Shown: positions 25,405-33,884, numbered from the stretch's first letter. The stretch: DNA of 64,000 nt from JAAXQD01 sp963790095 (GCA_963790095.1 CAWBNO010000012.1:124001-188000), one strand, 5' to 3'. Made by a program: numbers and translations. Notes: a model not told the origin generated them from the letters alone.

Positions 25405-25645
25405 GGGGTTGGACCGAGCTAATATGATTATAAGCCATTTCAAAACCTTCCATTCGTTGGCTTGAGCCTTTTGTAAAGCGCTAAGCTCGCTGTGCTAAAT
25501 TTGTAGAACTCGGGCTAACACCCTTAGACAGCTACAAATTTTACGCGCCGCATCGCTAAGCGCTTTTCGACAAAAGACTCAAAAATCACTCACCGGAAGG
25601 TTTTGAAATGGCTTCTAAAATAAAGATTAAAATTTAACTTTGAGG
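25405..25645 (+). repeat. AGCTAATATG repeat, copy C (split)
   Basis: The left part is 25405-25431 (GGGGTTGGACC-GAGCTAATATG) and the right part 25615-25645 (TAAAATAAAG, AT-rich tail). Together they give the same unit as copies A and B, interrupted by the foldback element 25432-25614. Confidence 0.78.
25432..25614 (+). mobile_element. 183-bp foldback (MITE-like) insertion in repeat copy C
   Basis: The terminal 20-base arms AAGCCATTTCAAAACCTTCC (25432-25451) and 25595-25614 are perfect inverted copies. Inner arms also pair (CTTTTGT...AGCGCTAAGC, AAATTTGTAG/CTACAAATTT), so the unit folds almost end to end. It encodes nothing and splits an older repeat, showing it arrived later. No clear target duplication is visible. 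Confidence 0.85.
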
Positions 25646-25723
25646 TGCCATTTAAGGCTTGGCGTGACGATTTTGATAATTTAAAGGCGCTTTTAAAGGG
25701 GATCGGAAGAAAGGTTGAATTTT

Positions 25724-26644
25724 ATGGAAGAGAACCCTAGAACTTGGGCGGCACAGCGGGGTGCGATCAAACGGGCAGAGCATCAGCTCCTGGATCATCC
25801 CAAGGTCTTGAATGATGCCCTCGCACTTCGCATCATCGGCAAAGATAGTGATTCGATAATGGAAGCTGAAATACTTCAATCCAAGGCCTCGCCCCTGTCG
25901 CCGTGCCTGCGAGCTACCACCGTCGTACGAAGTCGGTTTGTGGAGGACAAACTCGACCTCGGCGTTCGACGTGGGGTATGCCAGTATGTCATTTTAGGTG
26001 CAGGTCTCGACACCTTCGCCTACCGAAATCCGTATCCCGAAGGCATACTGCAGGTGTTCGAAGTCGACCACCCCATGACCCAGACGTGGAAGCGAGATCG
26101 CCTGGAGGAAGCCGGGATTACACCCCCAAATGATCTAACGTTCGCACCGGTCGACTTTGAAACCCAGACCCTCATGGAGGGGTTGGGGGATGCCGGCTAC
26201 GATCCAGGCAGACCCACTTTTTTTTCGATGCTCGGTGTGACGCCATATTTGACCATGGAGGCGGTGATGGCGACCCTGGGTTCCATCGCCATGGCCCCGG
26301 AAGGAAGCGAAATCGTCTTCGATTACATGATTCGGCCGTCTTTGCTAAATTCTGATCAGCAATCGTTCTTCCAAGCGTTTTCCCAAAAGGTCGCATCGGT
26401 TGGAGAGTCGTGGCAAACATTCTTCGATCCTGAGGTGTTGAAACAGGATCTTCGGGCCATGGGGTATGGATATGTCGAGGACAGTAGGCCGGAAGAGATC
26501 GATGCTCTCTACTTCAAAAACCGAAAAGACGGGCTTCGGGTCTGGAAATTGACGCATTTGATGAACGCCAGGGTTGGAGATGTCAAGGATGCTGCTGAAC
26601 ATGCCCCTTTGGGGTCCTGTGGTCGGACCGAGCTAATATGCTAA
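25724..26644 (+). CDS. SAM-dependent methyltransferase, LCMT-like (TIGR00027 type)
   Basis: This 306-residue class I methyltransferase has an N-terminal RTWAAQRGAIKRAEHQLLDHP, the SAM-binding VILGAGLDTFAYRNP near residue 90, and the acidic VFEVDHPMTQTWKRDR near 112, which is the family hallmark. PTFFSMLGVTPYLTMEAV follows. Substrate is unknown; relatives act on small molecules such as polyketides or on protein carboxyl groups. The ATG at 25724 is preceded by AGAAAGG. The last dozen residues (SCGRTELIC) and the stop are encoded by repeat copy D, so the native C-terminus has probably been replaced. Confidence 0.85.
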   Translation: MEENPRTWAAQRGAIKRAEHQLLDHPKVLNDALALRIIGKDSDSIMEAEILQSKASPLSPCLRATTVVRSRFVEDKLDLGVRRGVCQYVILGAGLDTFAYRNPYPEGILQVFEVDHPMTQTWKRDRLEEAGITPPNDLTFAPVDFETQTLMEGLGDAGYDPGRPTFFSMLGVTPYLTMEAVMATLGSIAMAPEGSEIVFDYMIRPSLLNSDQQSFFQAFSQKVASVGESWQTFFDPEVLKQDLRAMGYGYVEDSRPEEIDALYFKNRKDGLRVWKLTHLMNARVGDVKDAAEHAPLGSCGRTELIC

Positions 26645-26662
26645 AAATAAATACTAAATAGC
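26621..26662 (+). repeat. AGCTAATATG repeat, copy D
   Basis: The copy reads GGTCGGACC-GAGCTAATATG-CTAAAAATAAA. It supplies the end of the methyltransferase reading frame and has lost the AT-rich tail seen in A-C. A small GGTCC/GGACC hairpin spans its left end. Confidence 0.75.
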
Positions 26663-26807
26663 GTGCTTTCCCCCCGCCGTTTTCCCGGGAGCGGTATACC
26701 TAAGCCGACGGTGCCGGCACCCAAAAAAATATCCGGTAGACAGGTGCGTAATATCTTGCGAAACATAACGGCGTGTTGGTTTTAAACAAATTATAGGAGA
26801 CTTGATA

Positions 26808-27656
26808 ATGGTAGATCAGAAATGGTTAACAACTTCTGCCGGCGTTAAAATGCCACGAATTATTTACGGCACGGCCTGGAAAAAAGACCGCACGGCAGAC
26901 CTGGTGGTGAAGGCCGTCCAAGCAGGATTTAGGGGGATCGATACCGCCTGCCAACCGAAACACTATAACGAGACACTGGTGGGAGAAGCCCTTGTGAGGC
27001 TGAAAAATCACGGCATCGAACGTGAGGCCCTTTTCCTACAAACCAAATTCACGCCCCTTTCTGGTCAGGATCCAAGACAAGTGCCATACGACAAGAATTC
27101 CCCGGTTGAGTTGCAGATCGCCCAATCCTTTGAGACATCGAAAAAAAACCTGCAAACAGAATATGCGGATTCTCTAATACTTCATTCACCCCTGGCACCC
27201 CACACGCTTTTGATGAAGGTGTGGAAGGCCATGGAAAAAATTCAAAAGGCGGGTGGAGCGCGTCAGTTGGGAATCAGCAACTGTTACGATATTAAAGTGA
27301 TACAGTCACTCTATGCCGATGCCGACGTGAAGCCCGCGGTTGTACAAAATCGTTTTTATCCGGAAACGGGGTATGATGCGGATTTGCGTCGCTGGTGCTC
27401 TCATCATGGCCTTATTTACCAGAGTTTTTGGACCCTTACTGCAAATCCCCATATTCTGGCCAGCCCTACCGTTCGAACCGTTGCTCACAAGTATAACAAA
27501 ACCGAAGCGCAAATATTTTTTCGATATCTCAGTCAATCCGGTATTGTGCCGCTGACCGGAACGTCTTCCGAGCTGCACATGGAAGAAGACCTTAGCATCT
27601 TTGATTTTGAGCTTTCTTCCGAGGATTTAAAGAATGTGAGTCTCCTGCTAAATTAG
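26808..27656 (+). CDS. aldo/keto reductase
   Basis: This 282-residue NAD(P)H-dependent oxidoreductase has an (alpha/beta)8 barrel. The catalytic tetrad is visible: Asp in GIDTA (near 44), Tyr in KHYNE (near 51), Lys in LQTKF (near 78) and His in LILHSP (near 120). SNCYD near 162 and the PLTGTSS phosphate-binding loop near 247 complete the family pattern. ATG at 26808 follows ATAGGAGA. The tyrosine motif is HYNE rather than the usual YGNE. The substrate is not predictable. Confidence 0.88.
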   Translation: MVDQKWLTTSAGVKMPRIIYGTAWKKDRTADLVVKAVQAGFRGIDTACQPKHYNETLVGEALVRLKNHGIEREALFLQTKFTPLSGQDPRQVPYDKNSPVELQIAQSFETSKKNLQTEYADSLILHSPLAPHTLLMKVWKAMEKIQKAGGARQLGISNCYDIKVIQSLYADADVKPAVVQNRFYPETGYDADLRRWCSHHGLIYQSFWTLTANPHILASPTVRTVAHKYNKTEAQIFFRYLSQSGIVPLTGTSSELHMEEDLSIFDFELSSEDLKNVSLLLN

Positions 27657-27929
27657 GTGAAACCCGACGATGGACCTCGACGTGGGAATCGCCGATGCTC
27701 TTCCGCGGGACACATCTCTCAATTCGGCCACAGTTTGCCACTCTATTATGAAGCAAATCAAAACCATCGCAAGCATGAAAGGGTAACACTCAACTATCTC
27801 AAGGTGATTTTTCTTGTGCAAATCGCCGAACCGCTATATGACGGTTCACTTGACGCCGGGAGCTTATAGGACCCCAAGAGCGAGTTTAGCGGCGAGGCGG
27901 GTGACTTTGACGAGATGGATAGGAACACT

Positions 27930-28598
27930 ATGAAAAAACGAACATTATTATCGTGGAGTAGTGGAAAAGATAGTGCCTGGGCGCTCCATGTTCTGCGCCG
28001 GCAGTCTGATATAGACGTTGTCGGGCTTTTCTCCACGGTCAACCAGGAATTTGAGCGGGTGGCTATGCACGCAGTAAGAAACGAACTGCTGCAACAACAG
28101 GCGGAAAATGTGGGGCTTCCCATTCAGGTTATACCCATACCCGACCCGTGTAGTCATGCTGAATATGAAAACATCATGGGTGAATTTATAGCCCAGGTAA
28201 AAGAACAGCGGATTGGCTGTATTGCCTTTGGCGATCTATATCTTGAAGATATACGCAAATATAGAGAGGAGAAATTGGACGGTACCGGGATCACACCGAT
28301 CTTTCCTCTGTGGGGCAAAGATACCGAGGCGTTATCCAAGGAAATGGTGGAATGTGGCCTTCGGGCAATCATTACCTGTATTGATCCCCGAAGCATGCCG
28401 CCGGCCTTTGCCGGAAAAGAATATAACGCATCATTTCTCGAACAAATTCCCGCCGGCGTAGACCCCTGCGGAGAAAACGGCGAGTTCCACAGCTTTGCCT
28501 TTGACGGTCCCATGTTCAAAAGAACAGTTAATATACGGGTAGGAGAAACGGTATCTCGTGACGGTTTCATATTTGCGGATTTATTCGCCTTCGCCTGA
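27930..28598 (+). CDS. PP-loop ATPase, Dph6/diphthine-ammonia-ligase-like
   Basis: The protein has 222 residues. The ATP-pyrophosphatase motif SSGKDSAWALH lies at about residues 8-18. The C-terminal GENGEFHSFAFDGPMF stretch is diagnostic of the Dph6/MJ0570 family. Bacteria lack diphthamide, so the bacterial role is unknown. ATG at 27930 has AGGA 7 bases upstream; an in-frame ATG at 27915 is possible. The final codons (LFAFA and stop) lie in a 59-bp sequence repeated inverted at 32283-32341. Confidence 0.85.
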   Translation: MKKRTLLSWSSGKDSAWALHVLRRQSDIDVVGLFSTVNQEFERVAMHAVRNELLQQQAENVGLPIQVIPIPDPCSHAEYENIMGEFIAQVKEQRIGCIAFGDLYLEDIRKYREEKLDGTGITPIFPLWGKDTEALSKEMVECGLRAIITCIDPRSMPPAFAGKEYNASFLEQIPAGVDPCGENGEFHSFAFDGPMFKRTVNIRVGETVSRDGFIFADLFAFA

Positions 28599-28638
28599 AT
28601 ACCCTGCAGCTTGTTGGAGTGAAACGGAAATCCCGCCC
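28580..28638 (+). repeat. 59-bp inverted repeat, left copy
   Basis: It is identical at 58 of 59 positions to the reverse complement of 32283-32341. It begins within the last codons of the Dph6-like gene and continues past its stop. The two copies bracket about 3.6 kb. Confidence 0.9.
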
Positions 28639-28851
28639 ATCGGGGCTCTATGGGGATTCCAACCTTTTTCAAATCCGAATTATCTGTGCAAAAAGTCGGT
28701 AGATCGGCATAGACGTTGTGGAAGTTGCCCCAAATTATGATTTTTCAGAGAGCACTCAAAATTTGGCGGCATTTCTTCTGGATAGATTTTTCCTCCTGTA
28801 TAAGGACTTTTGACATGTCGGTGCGACCATGAGAAAAAGAGAATAAGAAAG

Positions 28852-30033
28852 ATGTCTTCGATGACCATTAGAAGAAAAAAACGGAAAGCGGCAGTATATC
28901 AATATCAGAAGGATGGCCGTTATTTTGCCCAGATCGCCGACAGCATAAAACAAGCTGGTGCAGAGGAACTGGCCGAACTCGGCGCCGAAGTTGTCCGGCC
29001 GGAATTCAGCGGAATTCATTTCAGAGCGGACAAATCAACCCTGTATCGAATTAATTATCTGACCCGACTTCTTTCTCGCTGCCTTGCGCCGTTGATATCA
29101 TTTTCTTGTTCGGATACCGATACGCTGTATGGTATGGCCAAAAAAATCGCGTGGGAAGATTTTTTTGCCAGAGGCAAAACTTTTGCCGTATCGGGGTCTG
29201 TTTCCGACAGCGCGATTTCCCATTCAAACTATGCTGCTCTCCGCCTTAAAGATGCAATTGCCGACCATTTCAAAGAAAAAACCGGTCAACGTCCGGATGT
29301 GTCGGTACGAAATCCGGATATCCTGCTGAACCTTCATATCAGAAAAGACAAGGCCGTCATAAGCCTCGACACCTCCGGTGGCGCGCTTCACCGGAGAGGA
29401 TACAGAGAGGAGACTGTTTCGGCGCCGATGCAGGAAACCGTCGCTGCCGCCATGATCCGATTCAGCGGATGGGACGGTTCCGTTCCTTTATACGATCCTT
29501 TGTGCGGTTCGGGAACCCTTTTGTGTGAAGCGCTCATGGGGTATAGCCGTATTCCTGCGGGTGTTTTCAGGAATCGATTCGGTTTTGAAGGCCTGCCCGA
29601 CTTTGACGGCGCTGTTTGGAAGCAGGTGAAAAAAGAGCTTGACGGACGCATCCGGGAACTGCCCAAAGGGCTTATTGCAGGCAGTGATGTGTCCCCGGAG
29701 GCGGTCAGTGCGGCGCGGACCAACCTCATGGGGCTCCATTACGGAAATAGGGTTAGCGTTGAAAGGGCGGACTTTAGAGAGCTGCCCCTCCTTGAAGCCC
29801 ACGTGATCGTAACCAATCCGCCGTATGGCATTCGGATGGGGGGAGACGAAAACCTTAAAATGTTTTATAAGAATTTCGGGGATTTTCTGAAGCAGAAATG
29901 CAAAGGCTCGACCGCTTTTGTTTATTTCGGAGAACGGAAGTACATCAAAAACATCGGGCTGAAAACATCATGGAAAAAACCGATCAAGACCGGGGGCCTT
30001 GACGGCAGGCTGGTTAAATACGAGATTTACTGA
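28852..30033 (+). CDS. rlmL: RlmL-type (THUMP) 23S rRNA guanine-N2 methyltransferase
   Basis: This 393-residue protein corresponds to the N-terminal, RlmL half of the E. coli RlmKL fusion, or to Gram-positive YpsC-type proteins. It has a THUMP-type RNA-binding region (about residues 50-160), the SAM motif DPLCGSGTLLCEAL near 208, GSDVSPEAV near 272, and the catalytic NPPYGIRMG near 320. It probably methylates guanine in 23S rRNA. ATG 28852 has AAGAAAG upstream; MTIRRKK at 28861 is an alternative. It lies within the block bracketed by the 59-bp inverted repeat. Confidence 0.85.
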   Translation: MSSMTIRRKKRKAAVYQYQKDGRYFAQIADSIKQAGAEELAELGAEVVRPEFSGIHFRADKSTLYRINYLTRLLSRCLAPLISFSCSDTDTLYGMAKKIAWEDFFARGKTFAVSGSVSDSAISHSNYAALRLKDAIADHFKEKTGQRPDVSVRNPDILLNLHIRKDKAVISLDTSGGALHRRGYREETVSAPMQETVAAAMIRFSGWDGSVPLYDPLCGSGTLLCEALMGYSRIPAGVFRNRFGFEGLPDFDGAVWKQVKKELDGRIRELPKGLIAGSDVSPEAVSAARTNLMGLHYGNRVSVERADFRELPLLEAHVIVTNPPYGIRMGGDENLKMFYKNFGDFLKQKCKGSTAFVYFGERKYIKNIGLKTSWKKPIKTGGLDGRLVKYEIY

Positions 30034-30036
30034 GAA

Positions 30037-30177
30037 CGCCAAGGGGCCTATGCGCGTTTCTATGACTCAGGGCATGACGCTGCCGATGTCATTGACGACG
30101 TCAACTGGCCGGCGTACTGGTGCGGCATCGGCAAAATGGACAAAAATGAATATATTGACTGCGTCAACGCCTATTGA
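30037..30177 (+). pseudogene. unidentified C-terminal protein fragment
   Basis: An open stretch in the same frame as the preceding rlmL-like gene reads ...FYDSGHDAADVIDDVNWPAYWCGIG... to a TGA at 30175. It has no start codon or ribosome binding site. The composition is protein-like, so it is probably the tail of a gene lost by deletion. I do not recognise the family. Confidence 0.35.
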
Positions 30178-30250
30178 CGGCCAAGAATAAAGGCCCGCGA
30201 TGTCCTGTTAGGCGCACCAGTATCTGCAAATAAACAAAGGAGGAAGAATA

Positions 30251-30530
30251 ATGAAAAGAGCAATCTATTCGTTGATCGGACTGATTGTGCTGGTGTCTTT
30301 CAGTGCCGCCACCGAGGGCTCGGCCGTCAGCGGTGACCTTGCCCAGCAGAAATTGATTGATGGGAATAAGCGATCCCTTGGACAATGCCGTTAGAGCTAA
30401 TGTCACTATGGTTGTTCAGCAGGTGAAGTCCTCGGAACCGATCTTGGAAGGACGGGTCAAGAAAGGCGACTTGACCGTTGTCGGTGCACGTTATGATCTG
30501 AATGATGGCGTGGTGGCAATTCTCCCATAG
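30251..30530 (+). pseudogene. exported beta-carbonic anhydrase with a large internal deletion
   Basis: ATG at 30251 follows AAAGGAGGAAG. The first 41 residues are a signal peptide plus QQKLIDGNKR, the usual start of a beta-carbonic anhydrase. From about 30372 a different frame gives DNAVRANVTMVVQQV...EPILEG...LTVVGARYDLNDGVV, the usual end. The middle, including all zinc ligands (Cys-Asp-His-Cys), is missing and the junction shifts the frame. The first frame stops at 30393. The intact gene would be about 220-240 codons. Confidence 0.75.
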
Positions 30531-30824
30531 TTGTCAATGAACGGGAGACGGGGCACAGCAACATAAATAACCTGGCAAAATGAGTTTAAAGACTATAATG
30601 ATCAGCATTTCCAGACTGTTTCTCTGCTCGGATGGAATTGACCCCAAGTGACATCATGAAAATAGTGAAAACAGCCATGTTATTTGCCCAATGGGAAAGC
30701 CGAGAATGCCGTATCTCGAGCGTTGCCATAGGTTCGCAGTAAATTTACTGATGCAGTAAAGAATGGCGATGGTTTATCGTGCTGATTTTTTTCCAATTAC
30801 GTCTTACCAACAAACTGAATACAT
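30531..30824. other. intergenic stretch, nothing recognised
   Basis: The 294 bases between the carbonic anhydrase remnant and the arfB-like gene contain no credible ORF, strong hairpin or repeat that I can see. Confidence 0.5.
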
Positions 30825-31238
30825 ATGTTGCGAATATCGAATCAAGTCACGATCCCTGCCGGTGATATCAAGATAAGCACGATCCGCGCTCAAGGGGCCG
30901 GCGGTCAGAATGTCAATAAGGTTTCTACGGCCGTGCACTTGCGGTTTGACATTAACGCTTCATCCATCCCCGATTATTATAAAAAGCGACTTTTGAAGCT
31001 GGCCGACCAGCGTATTACCAAGGAGGGTGTCATCGTTATCAAGGCCCAGGAGCACCGAAGCCAGGAAAAGAACAGGGAGACGGCATTAAGACGGCTCCGG
31101 GAGCTCATTAAAAGCGTGGCGGTGTCGCCCAAAAAACGCCGGCCAACCAAACCGACCCGGGGCTCTCAAAAAAAACGACTTGACCGAAAAAGCAAAAGAG
31201 GGCAGCTTAAAGTTTTGAGAGGAAAGATTGCCGATTGA
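30825..31238 (+). CDS. arfB: ArfB-type peptidyl-tRNA hydrolase (ribosome rescue)
   Basis: This 137-residue protein has the release-factor catalytic GGQ in RAQGAGGQNVNKVST (near residues 23-37), followed by the domain-3-like fold and a long basic C-terminal tail (KKRRPTKPTRGSQKKRLDRKSKR). The tail enters the empty mRNA channel of stalled ribosomes. It frees ribosomes stuck on non-stop mRNA. Length matches E. coli ArfB/YaeJ (about 140). The next annotated start is downstream of its stop. Confidence 0.93.
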   Translation: MLRISNQVTIPAGDIKISTIRAQGAGGQNVNKVSTAVHLRFDINASSIPDYYKKRLLKLADQRITKEGVIVIKAQEHRSQEKNRETALRRLRELIKSVAVSPKKRRPTKPTRGSQKKRLDRKSKRGQLKVLRGKIAD

Positions 31239-31302
31239 AGATCAACGGCATGGACCGGCCGGACCCCAAATGGTTCGGCATCTTGGAAGCGAGGAACGTT
31301 CA

Positions 31303-32250
31303 ATGAACCCTATCCCTTTCCCGGAATTTCTTGAGGAAAATCCATTCATCCTCGGCGAGGGGGCTGTCATCGAGCGCCTGCGCCGAAACAGCGATTTGGA
31401 ACTCGATCCGAATATCGTCAACTCAGCATTTATCTATGACCCATCGAAGCGTGTTGCCCTGGAGTCTATCTATCGGGGGTACCTGGACATCGGCTTTCAG
31501 TATGATTTGCCCCTCCTCCTATCCACTCCAACCTGGCGGGCCAGTCGGGAACGGATCGAAGCTGCAGGTTATGGGGGGAAGGACGTGAACGGCGACAATT
31601 TCCGATTTCTTGAAACATTGCGGAACAACTACGGTCCGTATGCACGGAAGGTCGTTGTCTGCGGCTTGCTGAGCTGCCGTGGAGATGCCTATAATCCAGC
31701 TGAAGCACTTACGGCCGCCGATGCCCATGAGTTCCACACATGGCAGGCCATGATGTTGGCGGAAGCCGGCGTCGATTTCCTCCTTGCCGCCACGTTGCCG
31801 GCCCTCAGCGAGGCCACCGGACTGGCATCGGCCCTGGGCGCCACCGGCAAGCCGTACATGGTCAGTTTTGTGGTTCGTCCTGAAGGCACACTTCTTAACG
31901 GTACGCCCCTGAAGGAGGCCATTGCTGCCATCGATGCCGCAGTCAGCCCAAGACCGATGGCCTATCTGGTCAATTGCACCCACGCCTCTATATTCAGAGC
32001 CGCCCTTCTGCATAAAGTCAATTCATCTTCACGCGTTAGGGATCGCGTCGTCGGACTCCTGGCCAATACGGCGGCGCTCAATCCTGAAGAATTGGACCAC
32101 AGCGTCCATCTCGTGGCGGAAGCGCCTGAAACTTTCGGCCAATCCCTGGCTGGCCTGCACGGGGAACTCGGCATGAAGATTCTGGGGGGCTGTTGCGGAA
32201 CGGACGACCGGCATATCCGCTATCTCGCATCGCGTCTTGCCTCGGTGTGA
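31303..32250 (+). CDS. homocysteine S-methyltransferase family protein
   Basis: This 315-residue zinc-dependent methyltransferase barrel has the zinc ligands Cys in LVNCTHA (near 223) and the paired cysteines in GGCCGTDDRHI (near 300). Residues GEGAVIERLRR near 22 form the usual substrate loop. ATG 31303 has GAGGAACG upstream, better than the long reading from 31228, which overlaps arfB. Likely methyl donors are S-methylmethionine, betaine or SAM; none can be chosen from sequence. Confidence 0.85.
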   Translation: MNPIPFPEFLEENPFILGEGAVIERLRRNSDLELDPNIVNSAFIYDPSKRVALESIYRGYLDIGFQYDLPLLLSTPTWRASRERIEAAGYGGKDVNGDNFRFLETLRNNYGPYARKVVVCGLLSCRGDAYNPAEALTAADAHEFHTWQAMMLAEAGVDFLLAATLPALSEATGLASALGATGKPYMVSFVVRPEGTLLNGTPLKEAIAAIDAAVSPRPMAYLVNCTHASIFRAALLHKVNSSSRVRDRVVGLLANTAALNPEELDHSVHLVAEAPETFGQSLAGLHGELGMKILGGCCGTDDRHIRYLASRLASV

Positions 32251-32282
32251 AGGAACGAAATGAAGCTCCCCGCAGCCCCGCA

Positions 32283-32341
32283 GGGCGGGATTTCCGTTTC
32301 ACTCCAACAAGCTGCAAGGTATTCAGGCGAAGGCGAATAAA
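32283..32341 (-). repeat. 59-bp inverted repeat, right copy
   Basis: This is the reverse complement of 28580-28638 with one difference. It lies in the non-coding gap after the homocysteine methyltransferase gene. Because the left copy includes the end of a coding sequence, this copy carries a displaced 3' end of a Dph6-like gene. Confidence 0.9.
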
Positions 32342-32422
32342 CCAGTCACTTTTCGCGGGCTCCGAAACTTTTTTCGATAAATCCATGGCCCGCATCAGGC
32401 GATTTTAAATAGAGGACTCAAT

Positions 32423-32659
32423 ATGCAAAGTGATGTTATTATAGTCGGCGGAGTTCTTGCGGGGATCATGGCGGCATTTTCTGCCCAGGAAGACGGTGCC
32501 GAAGTATTATTGATTGGCCCTTCAATTTCATTTGCCTATACTACACTGGACACCGGAACCGGTGCGCTCATATTGTTTGCTTCGGTACAAATTACGATGA
32601 TATCGTTGTATATCATTTCGGGGAATCGATTGCACATCACCGAACGGAATCGTTCATGA
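32423..32659 (+). pseudogene. N-terminal fragment of an FAD-dependent oxidoreductase (GlpB-like)
   Basis: The 78-residue reading starts after AGAGGACTCAAT with SDVIIVGGVLAGIMAAFSAQ, an FAD-binding beta-alpha-beta unit (one glycine of GGGxAG changed to valine). EDGAEVLLIGP follows. After about residue 45 the similarity ends and the frame closes. Complete relatives exceed 400 residues. It is a truncated gene. Confidence 0.6.
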
Positions 32660-32744
32660 CCATGTGCCGTGGAATATCCATTGCCCCAACTCCAAATAAA
32701 TTCAGGACAAAATCGTCAACAGACGTAAGGACTATTGGTGAAAA

Positions 32745-33203
32745 ATGACCGAAGACATCTATTCATATGAGGTAAAATGCCGTACATGCCGCACCAAGTT
32801 CAAGGTGCAGCTTTTCGAGAGCCACGAGAAGAATCTGTTTCTGGTGGATAAAAAAGATTGGTATTGCGAAAAATGCAAAAAAGAATATTTTGGCAAGCAG
32901 ACGGAAAAACTTGTCAAGGCACATCAGGCCATCGGATTTTCCGAACTGAAAGGCACCCGGAAAATGGTGTCGTGGGCGGAGAAGATCCGGGGAGATCTGA
33001 TCAACAAGGTCGATTATCTGAAAAAAAGCCTCAAGTTTGATGACGAGGATCAACGGGAACTGTCTGAAAAGGCTTTTGACCTGTTTTTCAAGGAATGGCA
33101 GGAAAAAACCCAGGCCAAATGGTGGATAGACCACCGGAGAATGACGGTCCGGGATATCTCAAAAAGGATTGAGGAAATATCTAAAACCATGCCGGCAAGA
33201 TAG
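32745..33203 (+). CDS. conserved-looking protein with N-terminal zinc ribbon, unknown function
   Basis: The protein has 152 residues. Four cysteines in the first 45 residues (CRTC and CEKC) form a probable zinc ribbon. The rest is charged and helical (KAHQAIGFSELKG, LFFKEWQEKTQAKWW). There is no signal peptide. The start has no strong ribosome binding site (ATTGGTGAAAA). I do not recognise the family; the regular frame and balanced composition suggest a real gene. Confidence 0.6.
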   Translation: MTEDIYSYEVKCRTCRTKFKVQLFESHEKNLFLVDKKDWYCEKCKKEYFGKQTEKLVKAHQAIGFSELKGTRKMVSWAEKIRGDLINKVDYLKKSLKFDDEDQRELSEKAFDLFFKEWQEKTQAKWWIDHRRMTVRDISKRIEEISKTMPAR

Positions 33204-33364
33204 CGTTAAGGTTTGGTTTGCATGAAGACTGCCCAAAGTTATCCGAAGACCGAGGGCCCAAGACCGTCAGAATCCGGCCAAGCGAACCACGGATTTACTC
33301 AAGCGTGTATTCGGCGCAAAATAAACCTTTTGGGATTATCTCCCACTGCGTTGCAGTTAACCGG

Positions 33365-33420
33365 GGTTAAATAAGTGGGGCATTTCTAATTGAGTTGGTG
33401 TGATCTCTGAGGGTTCAAGG
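33365..33420 (+). repeat. TAAATAAG...GTGATCT repeat, copy 1
   Basis: These 56 bases match 51685-51740 at about 44 positions. Within copy 1 AATTGAGTTGG pairs with CCAACTAAATT just downstream (33429-33439), giving a foldback. Both copies end shortly before a gene start. The GAGGGTTCAAGG part also occurs before the four-helix-bundle remnant at 15118. Confidence 0.6.
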
Positions 33421-33462
33421 GGGCTTCCCCAACTAAATTGGAGAAGAATCCATATAAATGCC

Positions 33463-33804
33463 ATGAAAAAAATCGAAAGAGAAAAACTCGAACATCATAT
33501 TCGGGACAAGATCGATATTTTAAAAGAAGATATTGTTTCTTTAAAAAAGCGGACCGCGCCGATTCCACCGGACAATGCCATCGGCAGGCTGACCCGCATG
33601 GAAGCCATCGGCAGCAAGAGCATCAATGAAGCGGCATTGCGAAAAACCCAATATACCTTGTCAAAGCTGGAACGTGCTTTGAGAATGATCGATGCCCCGG
33701 ATTTTGGCTTGTGCCGGGAGTGTGAAGAACCCATTCCATTCCCACGATTGATGATTCTGCCTGAAACGGATCTGTGCGTTGAATGTGCAGAGAAAATGGA
33801 TTGA
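33463..33804 (+). CDS. DksA/TraR-family zinc-finger protein
   Basis: This 113-residue protein has an N-terminal coiled-coil region (about residues 5-75) and a C-terminal C4 zinc finger CRECEEPIP...LCVEC (about residues 84-108). This is the DksA arrangement, shorter than E. coli DksA (151). Such proteins enter the RNA polymerase secondary channel and tune promoters. GGAGAAG lies about 20 bases upstream of the chosen ATG (33463). The first 21 codons of the longer reading are repeat DNA. Confidence 0.85.
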   Translation: MKKIEREKLEHHIRDKIDILKEDIVSLKKRTAPIPPDNAIGRLTRMEAIGSKSINEAALRKTQYTLSKLERALRMIDAPDFGLCRECEEPIPFPRLMILPETDLCVECAEKMD

Positions 33805-33884
33805 TCTTACCGTTGCCGCGATCATCCTTGCCCTTTATGGGAATCTTTTTGTAACAGCACGGCGTCAAACATCGAGAAGAGATT

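Noticed and set aside
24162..26662. Classical integron gene cassettes
   Set aside because: No integrase, and the repeat core is GTCGGAC in three of four copies instead of GTTRRRY; no matching RYYYAAC partner. Reported only as a cassette-like arrangement.
27915..28598. True diphthamide synthesis function for the PP-loop protein
   Set aside because: Diphthamide is not made in bacteria; only family resemblance is claimed.
30207..30213. GTTAGGC resembling an attC core
   Set aside because: Single occurrence with no complementary core or foldback around it; expected by chance.
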